DNA of 64,000 nt from Sphingomonas bisphenolicum (GCF_024349785.1 NZ_AP018818.1:372001-436000); one strand, 5' to 3'; shown: positions 33,533-42,068, numbered from the stretch's first letter. The notes: generated by a model from the letters alone, not told the origin. A program made the numbers and translations.

Positions 33533-35124
33533 CAGTCCCTGATCCGCGGACGATCGGCCGGCGGCGGGGCGTCGCCGAACAACGGCCAGTCGGCGAAATG
33601 CGGCCAGGGGATGACGGCGCGCGTGTCGCCCAGTTCCAGCGCCTTGGACCTGGCGCGCGTGAAGGCGGGCCAGTTCGGCCCGGGGTCGCCCGTGCGGGCG
33701 AAGGCGATCAGGCGATCCATCATCTCGGTGGACAGGCTCTGGTCCACCGCGGTCCAGTCGCGGGTGATGCGGAAACGGTTGAGGCTGTCCAGCGTGCCGA
33801 GCCAATAAGGGACGTCCGCCGAATGATAGGCACCCACGGTCGCGGGATCATGGTCGGCGAAGGAAACGCCAGGGCGATAGGGATGAACGCGGGTGAAGAA
33901 CCAGGCGTGGACCGGCGCCTTGCCGGTAGCGGCCTGCGCCAGCGCCCATTGCGCCATCTGGGCGTTGAGGGTGGAGTCGCGTTCGATGTCGCGCGCCTGC
34001 CTTCGCGCTTCGTCCGGCGTGCGCGCGGGATAGCGTTGCAGGATCGTCGTGGCATTGGCCGGAAAGGCGCGGCGGACGGCGGATTCATAGTCCGCTACGG
34101 TGGCGACCGGCCCCAGCGACCGGAAGCTTTCATCGCGGGTGAAGCCAAGCAGCAGCGGCACGTCATGCTGGCGTCCGGCCGCAAAGGCGCTGGCGGGGGT
34201 TTCCGCCACCACATCGCCGTCGATCACGATCGGACGGCGGCGCACCGACGCGGCGCGGGCGATCAACTGGTCGGCGGGCAGGTCGCGCATCTGTTCGATC
34301 GACTGCGCGCCCAGCGCCTGTTGCAGCGCGAGGCCTTCGACTTCGGCGTCCTTGAGCGGGACGGGCGTGCCGATGCCACCAAATGCGCCGCCACTCATGC
34401 CGACGGCGCGCTGGAACAGGCCTTTGGTCGCCGGGCTGGCTTGCAGCAACGAGACCGACATCGATCCGGCGGACTGGCCCGCGATCGTCACATTGCCCGG
34501 ATCGCCGCCGAAACCGGCGATATTGGCCTTGATCCACTGGAGCGCGGCGACCTGATCCTTCAGGCCGTAATTGCCCGACTTGCCACCATTTTCGGCGCTG
34601 AGTGCGGGGTGGGCCAGAAAGCCCAACGGCCCGACACGATAGGCGATGGCGACATAGACGACGCCCTTGGCCGCAAGGGCGTCGCCCGCATAATTGGCCA
34701 TGGAGGCCGAACCGATGTTGAAGCCGCCGCCATAGATCCAGGCGACGACCGGATAGCCGCCTGCGGGCGCGGGGCCGGGCGGCGCCCAGATGTTGAGGTA
34801 GAGACAATCCTCGCTGGTCGCTTCCTCCCCGAAATAATGGTTGATATTGCGGGCCCGCAGCGGCTGGATGCATTCCGGCGCAAAGCGATCGGCGTTCCAG
34901 ACGCCGTCCCAGCGCGCGTGCAGCTGCGGCGCGCGCCAGCGCAGATCGCGCACCGGCGGCGCGGCGAAGGGGACGCCCAGCCAGGCGCGCACGCCCGACG
35001 CCAGCAGCTTGCCCGCCACCAGGCCATCGGTCGTGCGGATGGGGTCGCCAGCGGACCGATCGACGATCTGGGCCGAAGCGGGCGCGGAAAGCAGGAGCCC
35101 CAGAGCCAGCAGCAAGCGGCGCAT
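33532..35124 (-). CDS. Secreted carboxylesterase, type B
   Basis: A 530-residue esterase with a 19-residue signal peptide (cut after APASA). SEDCLYLNIW, YGGGFNIGS and the nucleophile elbow GQSAGS (Ser218) are the type-B signature; Glu in TRDESFRSL and His in GAYHSADVPYW complete the triad. The enzyme would hydrolyse carboxylic esters in the periplasm. Its ATG overlaps the stop of the upstream BD-FAE-type hydrolase gene (TAATG). Two different exported esterases in one operon beside a receptor and shikimate enzymes suggest an ester such as a hydroxycinnamoyl or galloyl ester of quinate or shikimate. Confidence 0.92.
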   Translation of the reverse strand: MRRLLLALGLLLSAPASAQIVDRSAGDPIRTTDGLVAGKLLASGVRAWLGVPFAAPPVRDLRWRAPQLHARWDGVWNADRFAPECIQPLRARNINHYFGEEATSEDCLYLNIWAPPGPAPAGGYPVVAWIYGGGFNIGSASMANYAGDALAAKGVVYVAIAYRVGPLGFLAHPALSAENGGKSGNYGLKDQVAALQWIKANIAGFGGDPGNVTIAGQSAGSMSVSLLQASPATKGLFQRAVGMSGGAFGGIGTPVPLKDAEVEGLALQQALGAQSIEQMRDLPADQLIARAASVRRRPIVIDGDVVAETPASAFAAGRQHDVPLLLGFTRDESFRSLGPVATVADYESAVRRAFPANATTILQRYPARTPDEARRQARDIERDSTLNAQMAQWALAQAATGKAPVHAWFFTRVHPYRPGVSFADHDPATVGAYHSADVPYWLGTLDSLNRFRITRDWTAVDQSLSTEMMDRLIAFARTGDPGPNWPAFTRARSKALELGDTRAVIPWPHFADWPLFGDAPPPADRPRIRD

Positions 35125-36104
35125 TATTTCTTGCCCTTCAGTTGCGTGTCGAAGAAGCGGAAGGTGAGGTCGAGCGCGCGCAGCGAGGCGGCGCGGGTCG
35201 CCGCCGCATCCGCGCCGATCCAGCTATGGCCGACGCCGGGGATGATCTCCAGCGTGACGGGGACATGGGCCGCCTTCAGCGCCGCGGCGAGCTGCTGCGA
35301 CTGGGCGGCGGGCACGACCTTGTCGTCGGTGCCGTGGATCAGCAGCATCGGCGGGTCTTTGGCGTCGACATGGGCCGCGGGACTGGCGGCCCTGACGCGA
35401 TCGGCCGGGCAATCGGGCTTCACGCAGTCGAGATAGGCGTTTTCCGCGCCGGCGATCGCCTGCGGCATAGTGGCGAAATCATAGACGCCGTACCAGCCCG
35501 CCCCGGCTTGCACGCAGTCGCTCTGGCCGGGGTTGCTCTTGTCCTCGCCGGTCGGCGCGCTGCCGCACTGGAGCGCAGCAAGCGCCGCGAGCTGGCCGCC
35601 GGCCGATCCGCCCCAGACGGCCACCTTGCCCCCGTCCAGCCCGAAGCGCGCGGCATTGGCGCGCAGAAAGCGAATGGCGGTGCGGACATCGTCGATCGCG
35701 GCGGGGAACGGCGCTTCCTTCGACAGGCGATATTCGAGCGAGGCGACGATATAACCCCGCGCCGACAGGTCGGCCAGGACCGCGGGGAAATCGCTGAAGG
35801 CGCCGGACTGGCGCGTATGGCCGTTCGCCCAGCCGCCGCCATGGATGTAGAGGACGAGCGGCAGCGGGCCGCTGGCGGCGGACGGGCGGTAAAGGTCGAG
35901 CGTGATCGGACGGTAGCCGGGAATGACGGAATAGACGATGTCCGCATTGACCGTGACGCCGTTGGCCAGGGTCAGAATACGGTCGGGCATCGGATCGCCC
36001 AGCGCCGGTTCAGGCGCGGTGGCGGGGGATGGTGGCTGGGCAAGGAGCGGACCCTGCGCCGCCAATAGCGCCAGACCCAAAGATAGCGTGATCCGCCTAA
36101 GCAT
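35124..36104 (-). CDS. Secreted alpha/beta hydrolase (BD-FAE/esterase-lipase type)
   Basis: A 326-residue esterase with a signal peptide of about 22 residues (cut near LLAQPP). YIHGGGW (oxyanion hole, His88), GGSAGG (Ser167), the Asp in HGTDDKVVP and the His in GVGHSWIG make the full triad. The family includes feruloyl and bifunctional carbohydrate esterases. It is the first gene of the exported operon and has operator copy 3 (36128-36147) 24 bases before its ATG. Four extra cysteines around residues 180-235 may form disulfides in the periplasm. Confidence 0.9.
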   Translation of the reverse strand: MLRRITLSLGLALLAAQGPLLAQPPSPATAPEPALGDPMPDRILTLANGVTVNADIVYSVIPGYRPITLDLYRPSAASGPLPLVLYIHGGGWANGHTRQSGAFSDFPAVLADLSARGYIVASLEYRLSKEAPFPAAIDDVRTAIRFLRANAARFGLDGGKVAVWGGSAGGQLAALAALQCGSAPTGEDKSNPGQSDCVQAGAGWYGVYDFATMPQAIAGAENAYLDCVKPDCPADRVRAASPAAHVDAKDPPMLLIHGTDDKVVPAAQSQQLAAALKAAHVPVTLEIIPGVGHSWIGADAAATRAASLRALDLTFRFFDTQLKGKK

Positions 36105-36127
36105 AATCCTCTCCCGTTCATGATTCT

Positions 36128-36147
36128 TGTGCTAACTATTTCGTACA
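36128..36147 (-). promoter_or_regulatory. Operator copy 3 (esterase operon)
   Basis: The plus strand reads TGTGCTAACTATTTCGTACA. It agrees with the consensus half-site in 8 of 10 places on one side and 9 of 10 on the other. It lies between a possible -35 and the ribosome site of the esterase operon. Confidence 0.62.
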
Positions 36148-36427
36148 TTGATATCATCGGGGATTGCGATGGCAAGCCCGATGACGATGCGCATCATCAT
36201 GGAGCGAGACTGAACCATGGCCGCCTGTGGGGAGAGCGGCAATCGACGCTGTGTTATCCCGCCTGACGCATTGCAGCGCAGCTAAAGCATCGTGCCGAAA
36301 AGTGCGAACCGGTTTCCCGCTAAAAACGATGCGAAAAAACTGGAGCGTGCGTCTTGCGTCCGGTTAGACGCAGCCCGCTCTCGATACCGTTCAGCATGTC
36401 AGTTTCAGACGGCGGCAAGCCACCCAC
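36148..36427. other. Gene-free region with an intergenic hairpin element
   Basis: No gene is seen between the operator and the TetR stop. The part 36281-36372 holds an inverted pair GCATCGT/ACGATGC (36287-36293 and 36326-36332) around GAAAAGTGCGAACCGGTTTC, then a 6-bp stem TGCGTC/GACGCA (36355-36372). The motif AAAAGTGCGAACCGGTTT resembles short dispersed intergenic repeats I know from alphaproteobacteria. The second stem could act as terminator of the TetR gene. Confidence 0.45.
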
Positions 36428-37084
36428 TCAGGCCCGGCACCAGCTTTCGATGATGTCGATGACATTGGTGCGCCGCCGCGCCAGCACCTTGGGCGCAGTG
36501 ACGTCGCGTTCGAAACCGTAGGAGACGGTATAGCGATTCGAGACATTGTAGAAGCAGAGCGCGCTGATCGTCATATGCAGTTCCAGCGGGTCGATGCCTT
36601 CGCGGAAATGGGCGCTGGCGACACCGCGCGCCAGAATGTTGCGCAACTGTTCCACCACCTTGCGATTGCGTTCGCGGATGCCGGGAATCTCGCCGATGTG
36701 CGCGCCGCGCAGGATATTCTCGTTCATCACCAGCCGCACGAATTCGGGATGCTGGTGGTGATAGTCGAAGGTCGCGCCGACCACATCGCGCAAGGCCGCG
36801 TCGGGGGCCAGGTCGCTGCGCGTATTATCCGCATCGATCTCCCGCACCGCGGTGTAAGCGCGCTCCAGCACGGCGCGGTACAAGCCTTCCTTGCTGCCGA
36901 AATAATAATAGATCATCCGCTTGGACGCATCGGTGCGATCGGCGATCTCGTCTATGCGCGCGCCGCTCAACCCCTTGTCGGCGAACTCCAGCGTAGCGAC
37001 GTCCAATATGTTGAGGCGAGTCTCCTCCGCTTCACCAGCCCGTCCGCCCGCCTTGCCCTGCATGTTCGTCGGCGATTTGGCCAC
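36428..37084 (-). CDS. TetR-family transcriptional regulator
   Basis: A 218-residue regulator. Residues about 20-70 are the TetR HTH (LNILDVATLEFADKGLSGA, then IADRTDASKRMIYYYFGSKEGLY). The C-terminal domain (YHHQHPEFVRLVMNEN, SALCFYNVSNRYTV) is of the type found in regulators of aromatic and fatty-acid catabolism. It is the only regulator in the shikimate/quinate island and is oriented like the esterase operon, 324 bases upstream of it. The 20-bp palindromes at the three island promoters are of the size TetR dimers use, so it is the natural candidate to bind them. No copy of the palindrome is seen before its own gene. Confidence 0.9.
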   Translation of the reverse strand: MAKSPTNMQGKAGGRAGEAEETRLNILDVATLEFADKGLSGARIDEIADRTDASKRMIYYYFGSKEGLYRAVLERAYTAVREIDADNTRSDLAPDAALRDVVGATFDYHHQHPEFVRLVMNENILRGAHIGEIPGIRERNRKVVEQLRNILARGVASAHFREGIDPLELHMTISALCFYNVSNRYTVSYGFERDVTAPKVLARRRTNVIDIIESWCRA

Positions 37085-37163
37085 GCATCATCCTTCCCTG
37101 TGTCCCGCAAGGCATAGCTTGGCAGCGACGCGTCCTTCAAGAGAGGATGCAGGCGCGCGCTAC

Positions 37164-38045
37164 TTATGTGTCGGAGGCCAGTTCCTGTCGTAACATGGTC
37201 GCGGGCTGCGCGCCGGACCGCTCCAGCGCGTCGAGTGTCGCTATCGCCATGGCACGATAGGCGGGGAGCAGGTGCGGGCTGTCAGCCGACAGCGCGGCCA
37301 GATGACTGGCGATGGTGTCGCCGTCGCCCCGCAGCAACGGCCCGGACAAGGCGGTCATGCCCCGGTCGAGGCCGTTGTCGAGCGCCGCGCGAACGAGCGG
37401 ACCGAGGAGCGCGCCGGGGTCGGCGATGCCGGCCGCCGTCAGCGCGTCGCCCGCGCCGGCGATCAGCGTCACCAGATGGTTGGCGGCATGGCAAAGCGCG
37501 GCGTGGTAGAGCGGACGCTGCGCCTCCCCCACCTGCTCCGCGACGCCGCCGAGCAGGGCGACCAGAGCCTTTGCGGCCAGGACCGCCGGGTGCGTGTCTG
37601 CAGTGACGACGAAGCGGGCGCCGACCATGCGGGCGACTTCCCGTTCGGGATCGCCGGTGAAGGTCATGGCCGGATGCACCGCCGCAGTCAGGGCGCCGCG
37701 CTGCGCCAGTGGCGCAAGGAGCGCCGCGCCGCTGCCGCCGCTGAGATGGAGGATGAAAGGCGTGGCGTCTTCGGACAGTTGCTGCGCCAGGGCCTCGACC
37801 AGATCGGGAATGGCGTCGTCCGACACGGCGATCAGGATCAGGTCGCAGGCGGACGCGATCGTCGTCAGTTCATGCGCGGCCTGGGCGTGGCCGATCCCGG
37901 CAACCATGGCGTCGCGCCGGACCGGGTCGCGGCCCCAGACCAGCATCGGATCGGCCGTCCGGGCTTGCAAAGCCCGCGCCATGGCGCGGGCGACGCGGCC
38001 GGTGCCGATGATGCCGATCCGGCGATGGGGTGGGTCGCTGCGCAT
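37164..38045 (-). CDS. Rossmann-fold protein with DUF2520 domain
   Basis: A 293-residue protein. Residues 8-130 are a Rossmann domain with GIIGTGRVARAMARAL and a dinucleotide-binding pattern like that of F420/NADP oxidoreductases and PanE. The C-terminal part (PAMTFTGDPEREVARMVGARF, LYHAALCHAANHLVTL) is DUF2520. Such proteins are thought to be NAD(P)-dependent reductases of unknown substrate. It lies 118 bases downstream of the extradiol dioxygenase gene on the same strand, so it may belong to that transcription unit. Confidence 0.82.
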   Translation of the reverse strand: MRSDPPHRRIGIIGTGRVARAMARALQARTADPMLVWGRDPVRRDAMVAGIGHAQAAHELTTIASACDLILIAVSDDAIPDLVEALAQQLSEDATPFILHLSGGSGAALLAPLAQRGALTAAVHPAMTFTGDPEREVARMVGARFVVTADTHPAVLAAKALVALLGGVAEQVGEAQRPLYHAALCHAANHLVTLIAGAGDALTAAGIADPGALLGPLVRAALDNGLDRGMTALSGPLLRGDGDTIASHLAALSADSPHLLPAYRAMAIATLDALERSGAQPATMLRQELASDT

Positions 38046-38163
38046 GGCGGATGCCTAGACCATTCCGAAGTCGACCGAAACAGCCGACGACTTGCAGAAT
38101 CGCAAAGAAGATCGGCGCGTCTGCGGCTCGGCGATCGGGCATCATGGGCAGCGCGCACGCTCG

Positions 38164-39234
38164 TCACAGCGCATGTTCGTCCGCCTCGCTGATTTCGGCG
38201 AGCTTGCCGGTGACCGGCAGTCGCCCGGGGCCGGTCTTGCGAAAGGGTTCGAAACTGGTGCGATCGGCGTCAAAGGCCATGTCCCATGGGATGTTGTCGC
38301 CGCGGAAGATGGGCGGGGCATTGTTCGACCAGAGCAGCGAGCCGAAACGAAAATCCCAGGCGCGCGGCACCCAATTATCATCCAGATAATCGGTGTCGGC
38401 GTGATATTCCGCCTCCCCCGCCTTCCCCGGCATGTCGCAATAATAATAGATGGCCGACGAAATGCGGTGGCGCGAAATCCCGCCGCTGCTGTTCATCGTC
38501 TGGTTCTTCCAGCCCCTGGCTTCCATGATGTTGGCGCCGAGCATGACTTCGTCGATATCGTCCATGCCGAAGGCGATGTGCATGAACTTGAAATGATCGG
38601 GCGCGATCGGCAGGTCGCAATTCACCCAGAAGATGGAATGATGTTCGAAGGTGCCGGGCGCACGGGAAAAGATGCCGGTGCCCTTGCTATGGTCGACATA
38701 GCGGAAACCCATATGGCGTTCGTAAAATTCGAAACTGCCGACATAGTCGGGCGAGAAGAAGACGACATGGTTGATCGTCTTGGGAAGGGCGCGGCGGCGC
38801 CAGATGCGATGCTGGTTGAAGCGGGGATAGTGGCCGGGCGTGTTGACCGGGCTGGCTTCGCTGACCACCGGGCGCTTCGCCCATACCCGCAGGCCGATCG
38901 GCTGGCCGTCGGGGCAGGTGCAATGGACCGTCCCGTCGGCGTCGCGGCGGACATCGACTTCGGTGGCGAGGCTGGCGGCGACCTGCTCCAGCGCCTGCGC
39001 ACTTTCAACGCCCCATATGGTTTCCTTCAATCCGTCGCCGGGGAAGGGATCGGGCGCGGGCAGGCGGGAATCGCCATGGCGGTAGAGGATGACGCGCGAG
39101 CCGGATGCCAGGCGAAATGTCGCCTCATCTTCGCTCGCCATCTCCACCGGCAGGCCGAAATCGGTCCAGAAGCGGGTATGTTCCGCCAGATCCGCCACCC
39201 CGAAGATCGCGCTTTCGACGCCCAATATGCTCAT
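38164..39234 (-). CDS. VOC-family extradiol dioxygenase-like protein
   Basis: A 356-residue protein with two VOC modules, the layout of catechol 2,3-dioxygenases and biphenyl-2,3-diol dioxygenases. The C-terminal module keeps the iron triad: His156 (TINHVVFF), His219 (FMHIAFGMDD) and Glu276 (AEYHADTDYLDD). It is expected to open a catecholic ring next to the diol in the cytosol. Identity of the substrate is not visible. The protein is longer than simple C23O enzymes (about 300 residues) because of the tail after YLDDNW. It is separated from the upstream CrtI-like operon by a strong terminator, so it has its own promoter. Confidence 0.87.
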   Translation of the reverse strand: MSILGVESAIFGVADLAEHTRFWTDFGLPVEMASEDEATFRLASGSRVILYRHGDSRLPAPDPFPGDGLKETIWGVESAQALEQVAASLATEVDVRRDADGTVHCTCPDGQPIGLRVWAKRPVVSEASPVNTPGHYPRFNQHRIWRRRALPKTINHVVFFSPDYVGSFEFYERHMGFRYVDHSKGTGIFSRAPGTFEHHSIFWVNCDLPIAPDHFKFMHIAFGMDDIDEVMLGANIMEARGWKNQTMNSSGGISRHRISSAIYYYCDMPGKAGEAEYHADTDYLDDNWVPRAWDFRFGSLLWSNNAPPIFRGDNIPWDMAFDADRTSFEPFRKTGPGRLPVTGKLAEISEADEHAL

Positions 39235-39297
39235 GACAACTCCCTCATCCTGATCGTCACTATGCGGACGGGGGCTGTCGCCCGGAAACGCATTTCA

Positions 39298-39336
39298 TGG
39301 GAGGCTGCTATCGGCCCCGCCAATAGCAGCCTCCCA
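39298..39336. terminator. Perfect 14-bp stem-loop after the CrtI-like operon
   Basis: TGGGAGGCTGCTAT (39298-39311) and ATAGCAGCCTCCCA (39323-39336) pair perfectly around 11 bases. It begins within six bases of the stop codon of the small gene 39342-39578 on the minus strand. Directly beside it AAGGGTT-C-AACCCTT (39336-39350) adds a second small inverted repeat across that stop codon. Confidence 0.7.
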
Positions 39337-39341
39337 AGGGT

Positions 39342-39578
39342 TCAACCCTTGCGGAACAATATCGTCAGCAGGAACAGGATCGTGCGCCAGTCGAGCAGCC
39401 TGAGCGCGGCGCGCGCCTCTGCCGGGGTCAGTTTCGCGACCATCGGCATCGCGCCGAAAATCTTGCCGCGGATGATGAGGGCGTCGCCCTCCCGCTCGAT
39501 CTTGCGGACGGTCATCAATTCCTTGTCCTGCGCGTCGAGGATTTTCATGACGGGGGCCTTGCTGGTTGCGTTCGTCAT
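39342..39578 (-). CDS. Small protein coupled to the CrtI-like oxidoreductase
   Basis: A 78-residue protein. Its ATG overlaps the stop of the CrtI-like gene (ATGA), which is the main reason to believe it. The first 55 residues are polar with a beta-rich pattern (MKILDAQDKELMTVRKIEREGDALIIRGK is the region); the last 20 (RTILFLLTILFRKG) are hydrophobic and basic, like a membrane-contact helix. I do not recognise a named family. It may be a partner subunit or membrane tether of the oxidoreductase. Confidence 0.72.
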   Translation of the reverse strand: MTNATSKAPVMKILDAQDKELMTVRKIEREGDALIIRGKIFGAMPMVAKLTPAEARAALRLLDWRTILFLLTILFRKG

Positions 39579-41164
39579 TGCACGGCTCCTGCGCAGACCT
39601 TGTCATAATCGATACCCATGTCGTCCATCATCTGGATCGCGGTCGCACGGCCCGCGCCGAAGACGCCGCCGCCCGGATGCATGAAGGGGCCGACCAGATA
39701 GAGGCTTTCGATGCCCGGCACCCGGAAATGGCCCAGATCCGGCGTCGGGCGATGCCCGACCGTCTGGTACATGAAGGGCGCGCAGCCATGGATGTCGCCC
39801 TTGACGAAGCTGGCCGGGCTGTCGCGTTCATGGTCCAGCGGCGAGCGGACCAGCGTGCCGATGATATTATCCTCGTCCAGGTTGCTGTAGAAGAGGCGAT
39901 ATTGCGCCAAGCTTTCCTGGGCGATCTCCTCCTTCATCCGATCCCAGGCGGTCGGGCCGCCTTCGTGCAGGTCGTAGGGCGCGAAGGTCACGCCGTAGAA
40001 GACGCCGCCACCTGCGGGCGCGCGGCTGGGATCGTTGGTCGTGTTGTCGCCGCCCGCGATCAGGCGGCGCGGCGGCACGACGCCCCGGCGCAGATGGTCA
40101 TAGTCGAGCAGCATGTCGCGCATCCTGTGGGTCTGGAGTAGTTCGGTCATCACCCCGCCCTCCCCTTCGGCCCAGCGCAGCTTGGCCTTCTCCTTCAACG
40201 CCATGTGCAGCAGGTTGATGGAGAAGGTCGACGGCGTGACCCGTTCGGCCCGTTGCAGGACGGGTTCGGGCGTTTCGCTGACGAAGCGGCGCAGCACATG
40301 GGGATGGATCGCGCCGATCACGCCGTCCTTCGCCATGATGGGTTCGCCGTCGGTCATCTCCAGCCCGACCGCCTTGCCCGACGAGACGATGACCCGCTTC
40401 ACCTCCGCGTTACAGCGGACTTCGCCGCCCATATGCTCGATCGCGCGGACCAGCGCTTTGCTGAGTTCGCCCGATCCGCCCCTGGGCATCGACACGCCAT
40501 AGGTGTGGATGATGCCGGGCATCAGCAGCACGCCCATGCCGGTGCCCAGTTCGTCCGGCATCTGGAGATTTTCGGTGATGAGGCGGACGATGTGGATCTT
40601 GAGCCGGTCGCTTTCGAAATATTGGTTGGCGACGTCGAGCGCGGAGCGCTGCATCACGTCGAGCAGGAAGCGGCCCTCGTCCGACTGGTCCATCATCGCG
40701 ACGAAGGCGCCCATCGGGAAGGGTGGCGCGTAAAGGCCCGACATGAACATCGGCAGCACGCTCTGGCTGATGCCGACGAACCTGCGATAGGCTTCGGCGT
40801 CGCGCGGGCTGTATTGGGCGATCTCCTGACAGGTGCGGTCGAGATCCTTCCAGGTCCGCATCACCGTGCCATCATCCCAGATGCTGACATGCGGCAGTTC
40901 GGGATAGATATATTCCAGCCCGAATTTGGACAACAGGCCCAGTTCATCCTCGCGGATCATGGGATTGCCCTGGATCATGATATGCACATTGCTGTGTTCG
41001 TCATGCCAGTAGCCGGGCGCGATCAGTTCCCGCGTCGATACGCCGCCACCGAAATGCGGCTTGCGTTCGAGGACCAGCACCTTCTTGCCCGCCTTGGCCA
41101 TATAGGCGGCCGCGGTCAGGCCATTATGGCCGCCGCCCATGACGACGATGTCGTGGATGCTCAT
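39575..41164 (-). CDS. Phytoene-desaturase-like (CrtI/PYROXD2-type) FAD oxidoreductase
   Basis: A 529-residue flavoprotein. The ATG at 41164 overlaps the SDR stop (ATGA); the open frame upstream of it is only the antisense shadow of that SDR gene. The dinucleotide motif VVMGGGHNGLTAAAYMAKAGKKVLVLER starts at residue 6, and the C-terminal motif GPFMHPGGGVFGAGRATAIQ is that of CrtI-like oxidoreductases. The family desaturates or isomerises polyenes and related conjugated substrates. In this setting, beside SDR and extradiol genes, it probably oxidises a catabolic intermediate rather than a carotenoid, since no other carotenoid gene is near. Confidence 0.87.
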   Translation of the reverse strand: MSIHDIVVMGGGHNGLTAAAYMAKAGKKVLVLERKPHFGGGVSTRELIAPGYWHDEHSNVHIMIQGNPMIREDELGLLSKFGLEYIYPELPHVSIWDDGTVMRTWKDLDRTCQEIAQYSPRDAEAYRRFVGISQSVLPMFMSGLYAPPFPMGAFVAMMDQSDEGRFLLDVMQRSALDVANQYFESDRLKIHIVRLITENLQMPDELGTGMGVLLMPGIIHTYGVSMPRGGSGELSKALVRAIEHMGGEVRCNAEVKRVIVSSGKAVGLEMTDGEPIMAKDGVIGAIHPHVLRRFVSETPEPVLQRAERVTPSTFSINLLHMALKEKAKLRWAEGEGGVMTELLQTHRMRDMLLDYDHLRRGVVPPRRLIAGGDNTTNDPSRAPAGGGVFYGVTFAPYDLHEGGPTAWDRMKEEIAQESLAQYRLFYSNLDEDNIIGTLVRSPLDHERDSPASFVKGDIHGCAPFMYQTVGHRPTPDLGHFRVPGIESLYLVGPFMHPGGGVFGAGRATAIQMMDDMGIDYDKVCAGAVQ

Positions 41165-41970
41165 GCGTGATCTCCGAAAAAGGCGCGGAATTGGGCGATG
41201 CCCGGCACATGGGAGGCGCAGCCGCCATCGGCGACCAGCAACTGCCCGGTGATGTTGCGCGCGGCGTCGGAGGCGAGGAAGGCGACCGCCTCGGCAATAT
41301 CCTCCGGCGCGCCCAGACGGTCGCGCAGCGTTTCCGCTTCCACCGCAGCGCGCAATGCCGGCGGGAAGGCGTCGCGCAGCGCGGGCGTCATCGTCATGCC
41401 CGGCGCGACCGCATTGCAGCGCACGCCATGCGCGCCATGGCTGGCGGCGATCGATCGGGTCATCTGGATGATGGCCGCCTTGGACGAACTGTAGGCGGCC
41501 TGGATCAGATGGCCCTGGAGCGCCAGATTGCTGACGGTGTTGACGATATTGCCGCGCGTGGCGCGCAGATGCGGCAGGGCGGCGCGGCAGGCGATCATGG
41601 TGCCGCGCACATTGACGGCATAGCTGCGGTCCCACAGGGCTGTGCCCATATGTTCGATATCGCCATCCAGCCGGGCGATGTCGGGGCCGAGCAAGGCGGC
41701 ATTATTGTGCAGAATGTCGAGCCGGCCGCATTGGGCGACCACGGCGGCGACCAGCGCCTCGATCGACTCTTCGCTTTCCAGATCCAGCGGGATCGCGATG
41801 GCGCCGGGCAGGCTGTCGGCCAGCGCCTGCGCCGCGTTCTGCGCGATGTCCGCGATCACGACACGCGCGCCGCGATCGGTCATCAGCCGCGCCGTCGCCG
41901 CCCCTATGCCGCCGGCCCCGCCGGTGACGATCGCCACTTTTCCGTCCAGACGGATCGCATCGGACCCCAT
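41161..41970 (-). CDS. SDR family oxidoreductase
   Basis: A 269-residue classical SDR. The ATG at 41970 follows AGGAGAGGG and gives the normal start LDGKVAIVTGGAGGIGAATA. HNNAALLG, Ser (NTVSNLA) and YSSSK supply the catalytic set, and TGQLLVADGG closes the fold. It is the first gene of the operon SDR, CrtI-like, small protein, and is divergent from the HxlR regulator gene (98 bases between). Confidence 0.9.
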   Translation of the reverse strand: MGSDAIRLDGKVAIVTGGAGGIGAATARLMTDRGARVVIADIAQNAAQALADSLPGAIAIPLDLESEESIEALVAAVVAQCGRLDILHNNAALLGPDIARLDGDIEHMGTALWDRSYAVNVRGTMIACRAALPHLRATRGNIVNTVSNLALQGHLIQAAYSSSKAAIIQMTRSIAASHGAHGVRCNAVAPGMTMTPALRDAFPPALRAAVEAETLRDRLGAPEDIAEAVAFLASDAARNITGQLLVADGGCASHVPGIAQFRAFFGDHA

Positions 41971-42068
41971 CGCCCTCTCCTGTGATTGATCTTCTGGAAA
42001 AGCATCATAATATGGTCGGCAGAGGGGAGAAGACGGCACTTTTTTGTGCCGTCATAATCTGTTGACCG

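Noticed and set aside
39575..41164. Carotenoid biosynthesis gene crtI
   Set aside because: No crtB, crtY or crtE is near, and the partner genes are catabolic; the similarity is to the broader CrtI-like group.
41165..41635. N-terminal extension of the CrtI-like oxidoreductase
   Set aside because: It is another frame of the SDR gene; the dinucleotide motif of the oxidoreductase starts right after the ATG at 41164.
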